NCBI GenBank assembly: GCA_902489945.1 | Contig: CABUBZ010000052.1 | Location: forward strand, 1-13,809 | From: an uncultured Collinsella sp. | GTDB lineage: Bacteria > Actinomycetota > Coriobacteriia > Coriobacteriales > Coriobacteriaceae | Length of the DNA: 13,809 nt | Direction of reading: 5' to 3' | Shown here: positions 13,510 through 13,809 of the stretch, in pieces | How positions within the stretch are numbered: the first letter of the stretch is position 1 | How the letters are laid out: the number at the start of each line of letters is the position of its first letter | The notes under the pieces: generated by a model | What the model was told of the DNA's origin: nothing | The model's input: the letters and a program-made list of their open reading frames with translations, nothing else | The model's database searches: none | Program-made: the position numbers and the translations under genes

Positions 13510-13650
13510 GCGGGTACCGCTGGAGCTTGTTGGGATAGATGGAGCGCATGTGTTGCGTCGCTCAGGTATGCTCATATGTGCCTAGAGTTTCACATGCCGA
13601 GAAAGGTTGATGGCTGCCATATCCACATACCAAAACACGGAGCGCTCAGC
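13510..13650. other. Non-coding right part of the island
   Basis: I see no supported gene between the 17-bp repeats and the right 25-bp repeat. All frames are short and none has a ribosome site. An integrase, if once present, is not recognisable. Confidence 0.5.
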
Positions 13651-13675
13651 GCCGTCGACACCCGCGTCACCAATT
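13651..13675. repeat. 25-bp direct repeat, right copy
   Basis: Identical to 10608-10632. A perfect palindrome CCCCGCGGGG (13677-13686) lies between it and the right 64-bp repeat. Confidence 0.85.
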
Positions 13676-13693
13676 TCCCCGCGGGGGGGAGTT

Positions 13694-13757
13694 TTCGAAT
13701 CCGCCCGGGGGCACCAGGGAATATGACGGCGTCGCGTGAGCGGCGCCGTTTTTGGTT
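13694..13757. repeat. Right 64-bp direct repeat (displaced tRNA-Arg 3' end)
   Basis: It repeats the tRNA-Arg T-loop, T-arm, acceptor 3' strand, CCA and terminator found at 10520-10583, with no 5' tRNA half before it. It is therefore a tRNA fragment, as expected for the distal att site of an integrated element. It contains its own terminator copy (13726-13753). Confidence 0.9.
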
Positions 13758-13809
13758 CAAGACTTTAGTCTGCTGGGCGCGCAGCGGCCAGCTTCAACCC
13801 ACCCGCTAT

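Noticed and set aside
13562..13591. Minus-strand ETLGTYEHT followed by a stop, reminiscent of a tyrosine recombinase C-terminus
   Set aside because: Nine residues without the catalytic Arg-His-x-x-Arg context or flanking similarity are not enough to claim an integrase remnant.

Overview
The window looks like a chromosomal segment of a gut anaerobe from the Coriobacteriia, most likely Collinsella or a close relative. That placement is inference. It rests on high GC with strong G/C third positions, good Shine-Dalgarno sites, the protein sequences, a mannose-type PTS operon with its DUF956 companion, and [NiFe]-hydrogenase maturation (HypA) next to a multi-iron-sulfur flavoprotein. No ribosomal marker is present to fix the taxon.

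Layout. (1) 1-1023, minus strand: the 5' part of a single-pass membrane protein with a very acidic cytoplasmic N-terminus, running off the left edge. (2) 1261-5961: a redox locus. A TetR-family regulator and a nine-helix membrane protein (probably DUF5692) form a minus-strand operon. Divergent from them is a 925-residue flavoprotein combining a cysteine-rich N-terminal region, two ferredoxin-type Fe-S modules and a GltD-like FAD/NAD(P)H core. The divergent promoter region carries two perfect 15-bp operators, presumably for the TetR protein. (3) 6058-6486: hypA, best read from a TTG start. (4) 6498-6891: non-coding DNA with a long cruciform and a leader able to pair with the PTS ribosome-binding site. 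(5) 6892-10174: PTS EIIAB, EIIC, EIID and ManO/DUF956, an uptake and phosphorylation operon for mannose-class sugars, with a hairpin between EIID and ManO and a strong terminator at the end. (6) 10467-10542: tRNA-Arg(CCU). (7) 10520-13757: a 3.2-kb island bounded by 64-bp direct repeats (62/64 identical) that start inside the tRNA T-arm and include its terminator. Its cargo is an EcoRII-like type IIE restriction-modification pair (HTH-C5 methyltransferase plus 404-residue endonuclease), followed by the 5' stub of an AAA ATPase gene and three 17-bp repeats at an exact 34-bp period. No integrase is present.

How the parts fit. The left half is ordinary chromosomal metabolism: a regulated redox/membrane module, hydrogenase maturation and sugar import. 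The right end is a compact tRNA-borne defence island whose att-like ends are intact but whose recombination enzyme is missing. Its genes use AGG, AGA and ATA codons, and the flanking tRNA-Arg(CCU) reads AGG. The two places most worth attention are the TetR/DUF5692/flavoprotein locus, whose substrate I cannot name, and the integrase-less island with its nested direct and inverted tRNA fragments.
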